Shown here in pieces: positions 1-8,496 of a DNA stretch of 64,000 nt. The DNA lies in the NCBI RefSeq assembly GCF_030347395.1, contig NZ_CP128170.1:1054001-1118000 (forward strand). Reading direction: 5' to 3'. This DNA is from Microbacterium sp. ET2. GTDB lineage: Bacteria; Actinomycetota; Actinomycetes; Actinomycetales; Microbacteriaceae. Below the pieces are notes generated by a model, which did not search any database, was not told where the DNA came from, and saw only the letters and a program-made list of their open reading frames with translations. The stretch's first letter is position 1; every line of letters starts with the position of its first letter. The translations under genes and the position numbers were made by a program.

Positions 1-642
1 CAGCCCATGCCCGACCCCTGCACCGACGGTGAGGAGCGAGAACCCCGGGATACCGCGGCCATACCCGAACCAGTGCTCTGCCTCGGTGAGCGCGATGACG
101 TCGTTCTCGACCGTCACCGGCACCCCGAGGCGGGGGGCGAGGAGCGGCGCGATCTCGACGTCTGCCCAGTCGAGGAACGGAGCGAACTCCGCTCGCCCTC
201 CGCGCACGACGCCGCCGAGGCTCACTCCGGCCGCGCGAAGGCGCGCGGCGTCCGACGTGGCGAGGTCGGCGAGGAGGTCGCCCACCAGGTCTGCGACGAG
301 CTCGCACACCGCCTCGGGTTCGGTCGAGACGAGCGCACGCTCACCGCGGACGAGCACCTCGGCCCGCGCGTCGGTGACGACGGCGTAGGCGCGGTCACCC
401 GTGAGCTTCACCCCCGCGAAGCGGCCCCACTCCGGCGCGACGTCGAGGGGGGTGACCGGGCGGCCGACGAGGCCGTCCACCATGTGCGGTCGTTCGATGA
501 ACACGCCCTGGTCGAGGAAGGGCCTGACCAGGCGCGTCAGACTCGCCGGTGACAGCGCGAGGCTGTGTGCCAGCGCGCTGCGGGCGATGGGGCCGTGAAC
601 CAGAACGGCGCGCGCAAGAGCGGACTCGCTTGCGGTCAGCAC
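1..642 (-). CDS. ROK-family sugar-responsive transcriptional regulator, cut by window edge
   Basis: Likely a repressor of the divergent alpha-galactosidase gene, responding to a sugar. The 214 visible residues begin with a winged helix-turn-helix (about residues 5-55), followed by the N-terminal lobe of a ROK (repressor, ORF, kinase) sugar-binding domain. The ROK-type segment VPVTVENDVIALTEA lies at about 165-179. The GTG start at 642 is preceded by GGAGG at 647-651, a good ribosome binding site. The remainder, including the ROK zinc-binding motif region, lies beyond position 1. The family is clear; the ligand is inferred from the neighbour. Confidence 0.88.
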   Translation of the reverse strand, partial: MLTASESALARAVLVHGPIARSALAHSLALSPASLTRLVRPFLDQGVFIERPHMVDGLVGRPVTPLDVAPEWGRFAGVKLTGDRAYAVVTDARAEVLVRGERALVSTEPEAVCELVADLVGDLLADLATSDAARLRAAGVSLGGVVRGGRAEFAPFLDWADVEIAPLLAPRLGVPVTVENDVIALTEAEHWFGYGRGIPGFSLLTVGAGVGHGL

Positions 643-679
643 GGTACCTCCTACGACTGGGCCTCACCTCGGTCAGCCG

Positions 680-702
680 ATTATTTTCCTGGTAGAAATA
701 TT
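680..702. promoter_or_regulatory. Candidate ROK operator between regulator and alpha-galactosidase
   Basis: An AT-rich imperfect palindrome in an otherwise GC-rich region: ATTATTT at 680-686 and AAATATT at 696-702, matching at six of seven arm positions. It resembles the TTATTT/AAATAA half-sites known for the ROK regulators NagC and Mlc. It ends 3 nt before the GH36 start codon and about 40 nt upstream of the ROK start codon. Bound protein would block initiation of the enzyme gene. Binding is inferred. Confidence 0.6.
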
Positions 703-705
703 GGC

Positions 706-2835
706 ATGACTCCCCGCGACGACGTTTTTCATCTCCGACGCGGAGGCACGAATGTCATCCTCGATCTGTCGACAGCCCCCGCCCCGGCGATCGTGCACTG
801 GGGCGCCGACCTCGGCGAGCTGCCGCCCGCGGCCCTCTCCTCGCTCGCGATCGCCGCGCGCCCGCAGCGCGTCTCCGGTGGTCTCGACACCACGCCGCGA
901 CTCACCGTCCTTCCCACAGAAGCGGCCGGATGGATGTTCACGCCCGCCGTCGAAGGTCACCGTAGCGGCGCCGGCAGCAGCATCCTGTTCTCCCTCGCCG
1001 GCGTCTCCGCCGACGATCACTCGGCGACCCTCGAGCTCGTCGATGTCGAGGCGGGGCTTTCCGCGCGGATCGAGCTGGCCCTCGGCGTCGCGGGGGTGTT
1101 CACCCAGCGGGTCGCCCTCCGCAATATCGGCGACACCGCGTTCACGGTCGATCGGCTGCAGGCGACGTTCCCGCTGCCCTGGGATGCGACCGAGATCCTC
1201 GACACCACCGGACATCATCTGCGCGAACGTGCGCCGCAGCGCCGGCCGCTTGCCATCGGCACCCACCTGCGCGAGAGCCGGCGCGGCCGGCCGGGTGCCG
1301 ACGCCACCGTGCTGCTGGCCGCCGGGCGACCGGGCTTCGGGTTCGAAACCGGGCAGGTGCACGGTCTCCATGTCGCATGGAGCGGCAATCACCGCGTTCT
1401 CGCCGAGCGGACGAGCAACGGCGACGCGCTCCTCGCCGGCGGCGAGCTGTTCCTCCCGGGGGAGGTCGTGCTCGCTCCGGGCGAGAAGATCGCGACGCCC
1501 CCCGTGATGGGGTCGTGGGGAGAGGGTCTGAGCGCCTTGTCGCACCGGTTCCACGACGAGTGGCGGGCGCGTCCGCAGCATCCGTCCCGGCCGCGTCCGA
1601 TCACCCTCAACACCTGGGAGGCTGTCTACTTCGACCACGATCTCACCCGGCTCACCGCCCTCGCCGACGCCGCCGCTGAGGTGGGTGTCGAGCGATTCGT
1701 GCTCGACGACGGATGGTTCCTCGGCCGCCGCGACGACACCGGGGGTCTCGGCGACTGGCTGGTCGACCCGGTCGTCTGGCCCGTCGGGCTGCATCCGCTC
1801 ATCGATCACGTGCGCGGTCTCGGGATGGAGTTCGGCCTGTGGGTCGAGCCCGAGATGGTCAACCCCGACAGCGAGCTGGCCCGGCGGCATCCGGACTGGA
1901 TTCTGCGCGGACGCGCTGACCTGCCTCCGTCGGCGCGACAGCAGCAGGTGCTGGATCTTGCGCACCCCGACGCGTATCGCTACATCTCGGAGCGGCTGCA
2001 CGCGCTGCTCGAGGAGTACCCGATCGCGTACCTGAAGTGGGATCACAACCGCGACCTCGTCGATGCGGCGACAGGCCCCGGCGGAGTCGCGCGGGTCCGC
2101 GCCACCACGGGTGCGCTGTACCGCCTTCTCGACGAACTGAAGGCCGCGCACCCGTCGCTCGAGATCGAGAGCTGCGCCTCCGGCGGGGCACGGGTCGATC
2201 TGGGCATTCTCGATCGCACCGACCGGATCTGGACGAGCGACAGTCTCGACCCGCTCGAGCGCCTCCCCAACCAGCGGTACACCGGACTGGTGGTGCCGCC
2301 GGAGATGATGGGCGCACACCTGACGACCCCTCACCTGCACACCTCGGGCCGGACGGTCGATCTCGAGCTGAGCGCCGCGGTGGCCCTCATCGGGCACTTC
2401 GGCATTGAATGGGACCTCGCGGCCACCGACGCGGCGACCCGCGCGCGCATCGCGGAGTGGGTGGCCTACGCGAAATCGCTTCGCAAGATGATCGCCACCG
2501 GACGCACGGTGCACGTCGACGGCGTCGACCCGGGCCTGGACGTGCGCGGTGTCGTCGCCGCGGATCACTCGCGGGCGATGTTCACGATCGTGCAGACGGC
2601 GACGGATGCCGCATGGCCGCCCGGGCATGTGCGGATGCCGGGCCTGGACGATGACCGGCTGTACCGCCTCGCCCTGTCGCCGCTCACCCGCGACCGCGAT
2701 GCCGGGCAATCACCCCTGGAGTGGACGATTGTCGACACCGTTCTGACCGGCCGGCAGCTGTCGGTCGTGGGACTCCGGCCGATGGTTCAGCAGCCGCAGC
2801 GGGCGATCGTCGTCGATGTGGTGGCGGAGGAGTGA
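706..2835 (+). CDS. Alpha-galactosidase, glycoside hydrolase family 36
   Basis: Hydrolyses terminal alpha-1,6-galactosyl residues, as in melibiose and raffinose, probably in the cytoplasm since no signal peptide is visible. The 709-residue length fits GH36. The N-terminal beta-sandwich is followed by the catalytic barrel. The segment YLKWDHNRD holds the expected nucleophile Asp446, and WTSDSLD holds the expected acid/base Asp512. ATG 706 is chosen because the family begins near MTPRDDVFHL; an in-frame extension upstream would run through the operator. The ribosome binding site is weak. The divergent ROK gene makes sugar-inducible control likely. Which galactoside is the substrate cannot be read from the sequence. 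Confidence 0.95.
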   Translation: MTPRDDVFHLRRGGTNVILDLSTAPAPAIVHWGADLGELPPAALSSLAIAARPQRVSGGLDTTPRLTVLPTEAAGWMFTPAVEGHRSGAGSSILFSLAGVSADDHSATLELVDVEAGLSARIELALGVAGVFTQRVALRNIGDTAFTVDRLQATFPLPWDATEILDTTGHHLRERAPQRRPLAIGTHLRESRRGRPGADATVLLAAGRPGFGFETGQVHGLHVAWSGNHRVLAERTSNGDALLAGGELFLPGEVVLAPGEKIATPPVMGSWGEGLSALSHRFHDEWRARPQHPSRPRPITLNTWEAVYFDHDLTRLTALADAAAEVGVERFVLDDGWFLGRRDDTGGLGDWLVDPVVWPVGLHPLIDHVRGLGMEFGLWVEPEMVNPDSELARRHPDWILRGRADLPPSARQQQVLDLAHPDAYRYISERLHALLEEYPIAYLKWDHNRDLVDAATGPGGVARVRATTGALYRLLDELKAAHPSLEIESCASGGARVDLGILDRTDRIWTSDSLDPLERLPNQRYTGLVVPPEMMGAHLTTPHLHTSGRTVDLELSAAVALIGHFGIEWDLAATDAATRARIAEWVAYAKSLRKMIATGRTVHVDGVDPGLDVRGVVAADHSRAMFTIVQTATDAAWPPGHVRMPGLDDDRLYRLALSPLTRDRDAGQSPLEWTIVDTVLTGRQLSVVGLRPMVQQPQRAIVVDVVAEE

Positions 2836-2842
2836 CGACGCG

Positions 2843-3652
2843 TCACATGCGGGCGTAGCGGGCGCGGGCGAAGCAGAACAGGCCGTAGAGAATGAGCCCG
2901 GCGCCGACGACCCAGAGGATGATCTGCCCGAACGGCAGCTGCGCGAGGCTGTGCAGGGCCCCGTCAAGGCCTCCTGCGGCCTCGGGGTCTTGCGTGAAGG
3001 CGGCGACGATGAAGAGGATGCCGGCGACGCCGACGGCGACGCCCTTGGCGATGTATCCGGCGACGCCGAACGGAACGATCGCCTTCCGGACCGTCGAGCT
3101 CGGCAGGTCGAGCTTCTCCTCGAACTTCTTCGTCGCGCCCTTGTAGATGAAGGCGCCGCCGATGGCGAGCACCACGAGGCCGATGAGGACGAGCACGAAG
3201 ACCCCGCCCGGGGTGGCGAGGAGCTGAGCGCTGAGCGACTGGGTCGAGCTCGACGAGGAGGAGCTGCCGCCCAGTGCGTAGATGAGGGCGGTCACGGCGA
3301 TTGCGATGTAGGCGGCGGCCGTGCCGAGGTGCTTCAGGCGTCTGCCCCACTTCTTCTTGCTGTCGCCGTCGGAATCCGAGGCGAAGAACGCCTGGGCGAT
3401 CTCGAACAGGGCGAGTGCGGCGAGTCCTGCGACGATGACCCAGAGCACGACGAGGCCGAAGGGTGTCTCGCGAATCTGCGACATCGCGCCGCTCTGGTCG
3501 GCGGAGCCACCACCCGCGCCGGTGGCGATCGTGATGGCGATGCTGCCGATGATGATGTGCAGGAGTCCGAGGACGGCGTAACCGACCCGGGCGACCCCAC
3601 GGAATGTGGATGATGAGTGCGCCGACCGCGCCGCTTGCTTCGCCGTGCTCAT
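2843..3652 (-). CDS. DUF1206 integral membrane protein
   Basis: A 269-residue protein of unknown function with about six membrane segments arranged as three repeats of the DUF1206 unit. Each unit has a RxGYxxxG-like start (ARVGYAVLGLLH, GTAAAYIAIAV, GVAGYIAKGVAVG). A low-complexity serine run lies between the first and second units. The family is common in actinobacteria. The gene ends 7 nt from the end of the convergent alpha-galactosidase gene with no obvious terminator between them. I see no functional partner next to it. Confidence 0.88.
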   Translation of the reverse strand: MSTAKQAARSAHSSSTFRGVARVGYAVLGLLHIIIGSIAITIATGAGGGSADQSGAMSQIRETPFGLVVLWVIVAGLAALALFEIAQAFFASDSDGDSKKKWGRRLKHLGTAAAYIAIAVTALIYALGGSSSSSSSTQSLSAQLLATPGGVFVLVLIGLVVLAIGGAFIYKGATKKFEEKLDLPSSTVRKAIVPFGVAGYIAKGVAVGVAGILFIVAAFTQDPEAAGGLDGALHSLAQLPFGQIILWVVGAGLILYGLFCFARARYARM

Positions 3653-3854
3653 GCCGAAACGCTATCGACCTCCCTCTCGCCGCAGCCACCCGTTGACGCG
3701 TCCGCCTCGGACGTGCTGTGTCCCGCCCGCCCCGCCCGCGTTCGTCTTGCTGCAGTCGCACGAAGACCGGTGAGACAGAACCCCTCGTGATCCGGCCCAA
3801 CCGCCGGCGATGCCCCTGCTCGGTCGCGCTCCGGCGAGCATGGAGGGTCATCGG

Positions 3855-5399
3855 TCACCGCCCGCGGACGGCGCCCAGCCGGGCCCGGGCCGCGCGCACC
3901 GTCCGCGCGAGCACCTCACGGCCTCTCCCCCGGCTCGGGTCGCGGTGCACTCGCGCACCTCCGTCGTCGCCGACCTCGAGTCGGCACGGACGCCCGGCGA
4001 GGATCGGCGACCTGCGCACTCCGGCGAGTGCCCCGGGGCCGGCCGTGACCGGCACATCGAACGCCCAGCCGGCGCGGCGAACGCTGGCCACCAGTGTGCC
4101 TCCGGGGCCCGCCTCCCCAGCGAACGCCCGGAGAGGATCTATGGCCAGCCGTACGCCTTCGCGGGTCGGACGCGATACCTTGGCGAGGGGCGAGTCGCCG
4201 CGGTCGGTCCGAACGGACACGGCGACCCGGTCGCGCCGCCCAGTGCCCGCCGCCTCGATGAGCGCGTCCCGGAACGGGCGAAGGGAGGGATCGGCCGTCC
4301 ACTCGCCCGCGTCCCCCTCCGAGAGGGACGCCGCCGCATCCGTCTCGCCACGGGTCACCCCGACAGACAGCGCGAGCGCGAGGCCCCCACCGCGGGTCCA
4401 CCGTGCCGAGGTCACCGTGACACGGCAGCGCAGCTCGCTCTCCCAGCGAGCGAAGTCTGCGAGGTCGTCGCGACGGTCGGCGCGCAGGAGGCGCGAGCGC
4501 ACCCGTTCGGCCGGCGGGAGCCCCTCCTCCACTCCGTCGCCGACCCACCGGCGCACGAGCGGAAGCGCGGCATCGAAGAAGCGCGTCCGATACGCCTCCG
4601 GGTAGTTCATCAGCCGCTGGCCCGCGATGCGCCTGAGCATCTTGCCGCGGTACCAGTGACGAAGGAGCCGGTCGCGCAGATCTCCCTGCTCGACGTGGGC
4701 ATCCACGAGAGCGAGGACGTTCGCGAGGTGCGGGAAGTACTGATCCGGGTCGATGCGCGACGAGCTCGCACTGCCGGGATGCCGCACCCAGGCGTAGCAC
4801 GGCTCGCTCGACAGGATCGAGATCGTCCGCGCGGCGAGGTACGCCCGCATGACGAACAGGTGATCCTCCAGACGCACTCTGCCGTCGGGGTAGCGGATGC
4901 CGTGCTCGCGGAGGAACGCGGTGCGGAACAGCTTGTGCGGCGTCAGCATGTCCAGCAGCGGGTCGTCGCCGAGGGTGGCACGAGGAACGTCGTGGCGGAA
5001 GATTCGGCGGGGGATTCGGCGGCCCACCCCCACCTCGCGCCCGACGACGATGTCCGACCCGTTTCGATCGGCGAAATCGCACAGCCGCTCGAGCGCGGCG
5101 TCGAAAAGGTAGTCGTCCTGGTCGACGAACTGGACGTAGGTACCGGCGGCGGCATCGATGCCGTGATTGCGGGGCGTTCCGGGCCACCCCGTGTGCGGCA
5201 GCGAGAGGACCCGGACATTCGGGCGGTCGACCGCAATGCCGGCGAGTTGTTCGGCCGTCTGCTTGCCCGAACCGTCGTCGCACAGCAGCACCTCGAACTG
5301 ATCGGACGGGAGCGTCTGCCGGTCGAGCGAGGCGAGGAGCGGATCGATCGCGGCTCCCGGAACGTAGACCGGAACGACCACGCTCACCCGAATCACCAT
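3855..5399 (-). CDS. Glycosyltransferase family 2
   Basis: Transfers a sugar from a nucleotide donor onto a glycan or wall polymer at the cytoplasmic face. The GT-A domain occupies about residues 1-230, with SVVVPVY at the start, DDGS at 41-44 and the metal-binding DxD-type DQDD at 93-96. A downstream segment RLEDHLFVMRAYL fits the family's acceptor-side region. The remaining 250 or so residues have no fold I recognise and resemble the C-terminal extensions of teichoic-acid-type transferases. ATG 5399 has GGAG at 5404-5407. It is 514 residues long and stands alone on its strand, so donor and acceptor are unknown. Confidence 0.88.
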   Translation of the reverse strand: MVIRVSVVVPVYVPGAAIDPLLASLDRQTLPSDQFEVLLCDDGSGKQTAEQLAGIAVDRPNVRVLSLPHTGWPGTPRNHGIDAAAGTYVQFVDQDDYLFDAALERLCDFADRNGSDIVVGREVGVGRRIPRRIFRHDVPRATLGDDPLLDMLTPHKLFRTAFLREHGIRYPDGRVRLEDHLFVMRAYLAARTISILSSEPCYAWVRHPGSASSSRIDPDQYFPHLANVLALVDAHVEQGDLRDRLLRHWYRGKMLRRIAGQRLMNYPEAYRTRFFDAALPLVRRWVGDGVEEGLPPAERVRSRLLRADRRDDLADFARWESELRCRVTVTSARWTRGGGLALALSVGVTRGETDAAASLSEGDAGEWTADPSLRPFRDALIEAAGTGRRDRVAVSVRTDRGDSPLAKVSRPTREGVRLAIDPLRAFAGEAGPGGTLVASVRRAGWAFDVPVTAGPGALAGVRRSPILAGRPCRLEVGDDGGARVHRDPSRGRGREVLARTVRAARARLGAVRGR

Positions 5400-5437
5400 G
5401 ACTCCAACAAAGCACACCGAACCGGCACTCCCCCGGG

Positions 5438-5475
5438 GGGTTGCCCCGGGGCGGCGAGGGGTGTCACGCCCCTCG
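5438..5475. promoter_or_regulatory. GC-rich upstream element and hairpin before the GT2 gene
   Basis: The stretch GGGTTGCCCCGGGGCGGCGA... at 5438-5462 resembles the one at 36091-36117 upstream of the GH15 gene. The outer edge of each lies exactly 63 nt before its start codon. A hairpin, CGAGGGG (5455-5461) with CCCCTCG (469-475 of the same block, 5469-5475), overlaps its distal end. This may be a promoter element, or the hairpin may terminate transcription arriving from the aldo/keto reductase gene. Confidence 0.35.
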
Positions 5476-5528
5476 GATGTGCCTGCCTCGGCGCGGTGTC
5501 CGTCGGCGTCCTGCGACTACCGTTCGCT

Positions 5529-6422
5529 TCACTCCGGGTCGATGCCCACGGAATACGACAGGCGCTCGACCTCGTCGTCGGACAAGGCCAGGTCGGCGGC
5601 GGCCGCAGAGTCGCTGATCGACGCGGGACGCCGCGCGCCGGGGATCGGGATGACGTTGTCGGCGAGTGCCAGCTCCCAGGCGAGGACCACGCGCTGCGGG
5701 CTCACGCCGTGCGCCGATGCCACCTCGGCGAAGGCCGAGAATCGGTCGCCCACGGTGCGCGCTCCCCCGCCCGTGCCGCCCAGCGGGCTCCAGGGCAGGA
5801 AGGCGATGCCCTGCCGCGCGCAGTGGCGCAGCTCGTCGATCGAGCCGGGATGCTTCGGCGAGAACTGGTTCTGGACGCTGGCCAGGTTGCCGTCGCCGAG
5901 CACCTCGACGGCGATGTCGATCTCCTCCACGCTCGCGTTCGAGATGCCGATGTGGCGGATCAGCCCCTCGTCCTGCAAGACCTTCAGATTCCGCATGATC
6001 TCGCCGTAGACCATCGAGCGGTCGGGCCGGTGGTACTGGTAGAGCTCGATCGCGTCCACGCCCAGGATCCGCAGCGACCGCTCCACGGCGGCGCGGAGGT
6101 AGGCGAGCGAACCGTCGCGCCCCCACTTCTCGCCCTCGGACCGCGTGATCCCGCCTTTGGTCGTGAGGAAGATCGCCGATGCATCGCCGTCCCAGGTGCG
6201 CAGCGCCTCGGCGACGATCTCCTCGTTGTGGCCCATCTGGTCCCACTGCGGGGCGTAGATGTCGGCGGTGTCGATGAGGGTCACCCCGGCGTCGAGGGCG
6301 GCGTGGACGGTGGCGACCGCGTCTTCGCGCGTCGGGAACACCCGGTCGCTGTTCATCGACAGGGGCATCGCCCCCAGTCCGATCGCCGAGACCGTGCGAC
6401 CGGCGAGTGAGCGGTTCTTCAT
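5529..6422 (-). CDS. Aldo/keto reductase
   Basis: NAD(P)H-dependent oxidoreductase acting on carbonyl or sugar substrates in the cytoplasm. The 297-residue barrel carries the family tetrad as Asp51 and Tyr56 (DTADIYAP), Lys89 (TTKGG) and His131 (YQYHRPD). ATG 6422 has GGAGAAG just upstream. A longer in-frame reading extends back into the upstream gene and is not credible. It follows the Gfo/Idh gene by 41 nt on the same strand, so the two probably act on the same sugar or polyol. The substrate is unknown. Confidence 0.93.
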   Translation of the reverse strand: MKNRSLAGRTVSAIGLGAMPLSMNSDRVFPTREDAVATVHAALDAGVTLIDTADIYAPQWDQMGHNEEIVAEALRTWDGDASAIFLTTKGGITRSEGEKWGRDGSLAYLRAAVERSLRILGVDAIELYQYHRPDRSMVYGEIMRNLKVLQDEGLIRHIGISNASVEEIDIAVEVLGDGNLASVQNQFSPKHPGSIDELRHCARQGIAFLPWSPLGGTGGGARTVGDRFSAFAEVASAHGVSPQRVVLAWELALADNVIPIPGARRPASISDSAAAADLALSDDEVERLSYSVGIDPE

Positions 6423-6463
6423 GAGTGCTTCTCCTTGGGTGGTGTCATGCGACCAGGGCCGGC

Positions 6464-7585
6464 TCAGCGCGGCAGCGCGCCGAATCGCGTCAGTGGCACC
6501 GCGGCAGGGCGTTCGACGGTCGTGGCCAGCTCGATCCACCGACGCTCGGCGGCGGCATCGAGGAGCGATGTCATGATCTCCAGCACGTGCAGCGCCATCG
6601 CGCCACTCGCGCGTCCGCCGTCCGGCCGCAGGAAGTCGACAAGACCGACGCCCCGGCCCGCACCGACATAGCCGGCACCCGTGGGCACCTCGGCCCACTC
6701 CTGCGCGCCGTGCCGTCGCATCCGCACCTGCCCGTCGAAGTGATTGGGGTCGGGCGCATGCAGACTGCCCGCCTCGCCGTGCACCTCGATCGGCGGCGCT
6801 CCGGTCTCGCCGCCGTCGAAGCTGAAGGTCACCGTCGAAATGGCGCCGCCCTCGTGCTCGAGTGTCCCGGTGACGTGGGTGTCGACCTCGACGGGGATCT
6901 CCTCCCCCGCGCGCGGGCCCGTGGCGATGCGCCGGATGTCGCGCGAGCGCGATGACGCCCCGCTCACCCGGACGACCGGGCCGAGCAACTGGACGAGCGA
7001 GGTGAGGTAGTACGGCCCCATGTCCAGCAGCGGGCCGCCCCCCTCGCGGTAGTAGAAGTCGGGATGCGGATGCCACGCCTCGTGGCCGCCGGAGGTCCAC
7101 GTCGCGATCGCCGCGACCGGGCGGCCGATGAGGCCCGCATCCACGGCGGCGCGTGCGGTCTGGATGCCGGTGCCCAGGACCGTGTCGGGAGCCCCGCCGA
7201 GCCACGTGCCGGCCGGAACGGCGTCGACGATGCGTCGCGCATCCGCCAGAGTGGTCGCGAGCGGCTTCTCGCCGTAGACGTTCTTCCCCGCGGCGAGCGC
7301 CTGCAGGGCGATCTCCGCGTGCGCCGCGGGGATGGTGAGGTTCAGCACGGTGTCGACCCGCGGGTCGCTCATCAGCTCAGCGACGGATGCGGCCCGGCAT
7401 CCCGGGATGTCGCGGGCGACGGACTCGGCCCGCGCCACATCGAGGTCTGCGACGGCCACGACGGCGACGTCGTCGCGCCCTCGGAAGGTGGTGAGGTACT
7501 GGCCCGAGATCACACCGAGGCCCACGATTCCTATCCCGTGGGTCAACTCGGTGGGGACTGCGTCACTGCCGGTCGACGTCGTCAT
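6464..7585 (-). CDS. Gfo/Idh/MocA-family oxidoreductase
   Basis: NAD(P)-dependent dehydrogenase of sugars, inositols or related polyols. The Rossmann motif GIVGLGVISGQY lies near residues 18-30 and the family EKP motif at 106-108 (YGEKPLATT). The C-terminal half is the expected alpha/beta substrate domain, with YYREGGGPLLDMGPYYL. It has 373 residues, a normal length. ATG 7585 is preceded by GAAGGG. It leads a two-gene operon with the aldo/keto reductase. No transporter is adjacent, so the substrate cannot be narrowed down. Confidence 0.92.
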   Translation of the reverse strand: MTTSTGSDAVPTELTHGIGIVGLGVISGQYLTTFRGRDDVAVVAVADLDVARAESVARDIPGCRAASVAELMSDPRVDTVLNLTIPAAHAEIALQALAAGKNVYGEKPLATTLADARRIVDAVPAGTWLGGAPDTVLGTGIQTARAAVDAGLIGRPVAAIATWTSGGHEAWHPHPDFYYREGGGPLLDMGPYYLTSLVQLLGPVVRVSGASSRSRDIRRIATGPRAGEEIPVEVDTHVTGTLEHEGGAISTVTFSFDGGETGAPPIEVHGEAGSLHAPDPNHFDGQVRMRRHGAQEWAEVPTGAGYVGAGRGVGLVDFLRPDGGRASGAMALHVLEIMTSLLDAAAERRWIELATTVERPAAVPLTRFGALPR

Positions 7586-7746
7586 CGTGCATCCCTTCGC
7601 CTGTGAATCGGGCCGGTCCCGCCCTGTCATGTTACCGGTCACACGCGCCGAGGCCGCGGCTCGACTACCGTACCGAGACCCGGGTGTGGCACGCTGAGGG
7701 TCACGCGTGGATCCACCGGCGCGCAACAGGATGAGTAGGCCAGCTC

Positions 7747-7980
7747 GTGAATCACCGAGGCAGCAGTCCTGGCGCCGGCGTGGTCTGGTCGCGTGTGGAA
7801 GACGGGTTCCATGTCGGAAGCCGCAACGGCGCGCTCCTCGGATACATCATCCGAGAGCGCGACCGCCGGTTCACCGCCTACGACATGCGCTCTCGACCGG
7901 TCGGGAAGTACCCCGACCTGACCGAAGCCATGCACGGGCTGGTAGCGGTGACGCTCGGGATCGGCTACGAACGCAGATGA
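7747..7980 (+). CDS. Small protein of unknown function upstream of BLUF gene
   Basis: A 77-residue soluble protein starting at GTG 7747, with no signal peptide or membrane segment. The central part, EDGFHVGSRNGALLGYI, followed by RFTAYDMRSRPVGKYPDLTEAM, looks like a compact beta-sheet domain and recalls small actinobacterial proteins of unknown role. It ends 10 nt before the BLUF gene, so the two are probably co-transcribed. It may be an output partner of the light sensor, but only proximity supports that. Confidence 0.7.
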   Translation: MNHRGSSPGAGVVWSRVEDGFHVGSRNGALLGYIIRERDRRFTAYDMRSRPVGKYPDLTEAMHGLVAVTLGIGYERR

Positions 7981-7990
7981 GGGAGACCGC

Positions 7991-8470
7991 GTGAGGGAAA
8001 GCACAGCCACGCGTCCGCAAGGCCCGTCCGACGACATCCTGTCGGTGCTGTACACCAGCACGTCCCATGAACCGATGGACGATGAGCAGCTGACGCAGCT
8101 CCTCACCGCAAGCCGCGAGAACAACGCCGCTGCCGGGATCACCGGTCTTCTCGTCTACCGTGCGGGGCGCTTCTTCCAGGTGATCGAGGGCCCCTCCGCC
8201 GCGGTCCGCACGCTCTACGAAAGGATCGTCGCCGACCCTCGTCACCACTCGGTGCGCACCCTCGTCGAGGATCGTGTCGAGGAACGCCACTTCGGCGAAT
8301 GGACGATGGGCTTCGAGCGCGTCTCCGGTCACGAGGAGACCATCCCCCTCGGGTTCCGCAGCACCTTCGACGATCTGGATGACGCCCAGGGCGCCGCCCC
8401 GACGATCCGCGCGGCGCGGGAGCTCAGCCTGTGGTTCCGCGTGCGCTCGCGCGAAGCGACATCCTTCTGA
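7991..8470 (+). CDS. BLUF-domain blue-light sensor
   Basis: Flavin-binding photoreceptor. The 159-residue protein is essentially one BLUF domain (about residues 15-110) plus a short C-terminal tail with no output domain. All key residues are present and fall at the same numbers as in AppA: Tyr21, Asn45, Gln63, Trp104 and Met106 (SVLYTST, ENNAAAG, FFQVIEG, GEWTMGF). GTG 7991 is preceded by GGGAGA. Stand-alone BLUF proteins usually signal by binding a partner, and the co-transcribed 77-residue protein is the obvious candidate. Photochemistry is inferred from intact residues. Confidence 0.95.
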   Translation: MRESTATRPQGPSDDILSVLYTSTSHEPMDDEQLTQLLTASRENNAAAGITGLLVYRAGRFFQVIEGPSAAVRTLYERIVADPRHHSVRTLVEDRVEERHFGEWTMGFERVSGHEETIPLGFRSTFDDLDDAQGAAPTIRAARELSLWFRVRSREATSF

Positions 8471-8496
8471 TCATCCGATCGAGGATGCCCGTCTGA

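Noticed and set aside
3810..6410. An 866-codon open frame on the plus strand
   Set aside because: It runs antisense to the GT2 and aldo/keto reductase genes and its product is Arg/Pro/Gly/His-rich, as expected from the opposite strand of GC-rich coding DNA.
5529..7205. A 558-residue fusion of Gfo/Idh sequence and aldo/keto reductase
   Set aside because: The Gfo/Idh part is in a different frame and complete on its own; the aldo/keto reductase has its own ATG and ribosome binding site at 6422.
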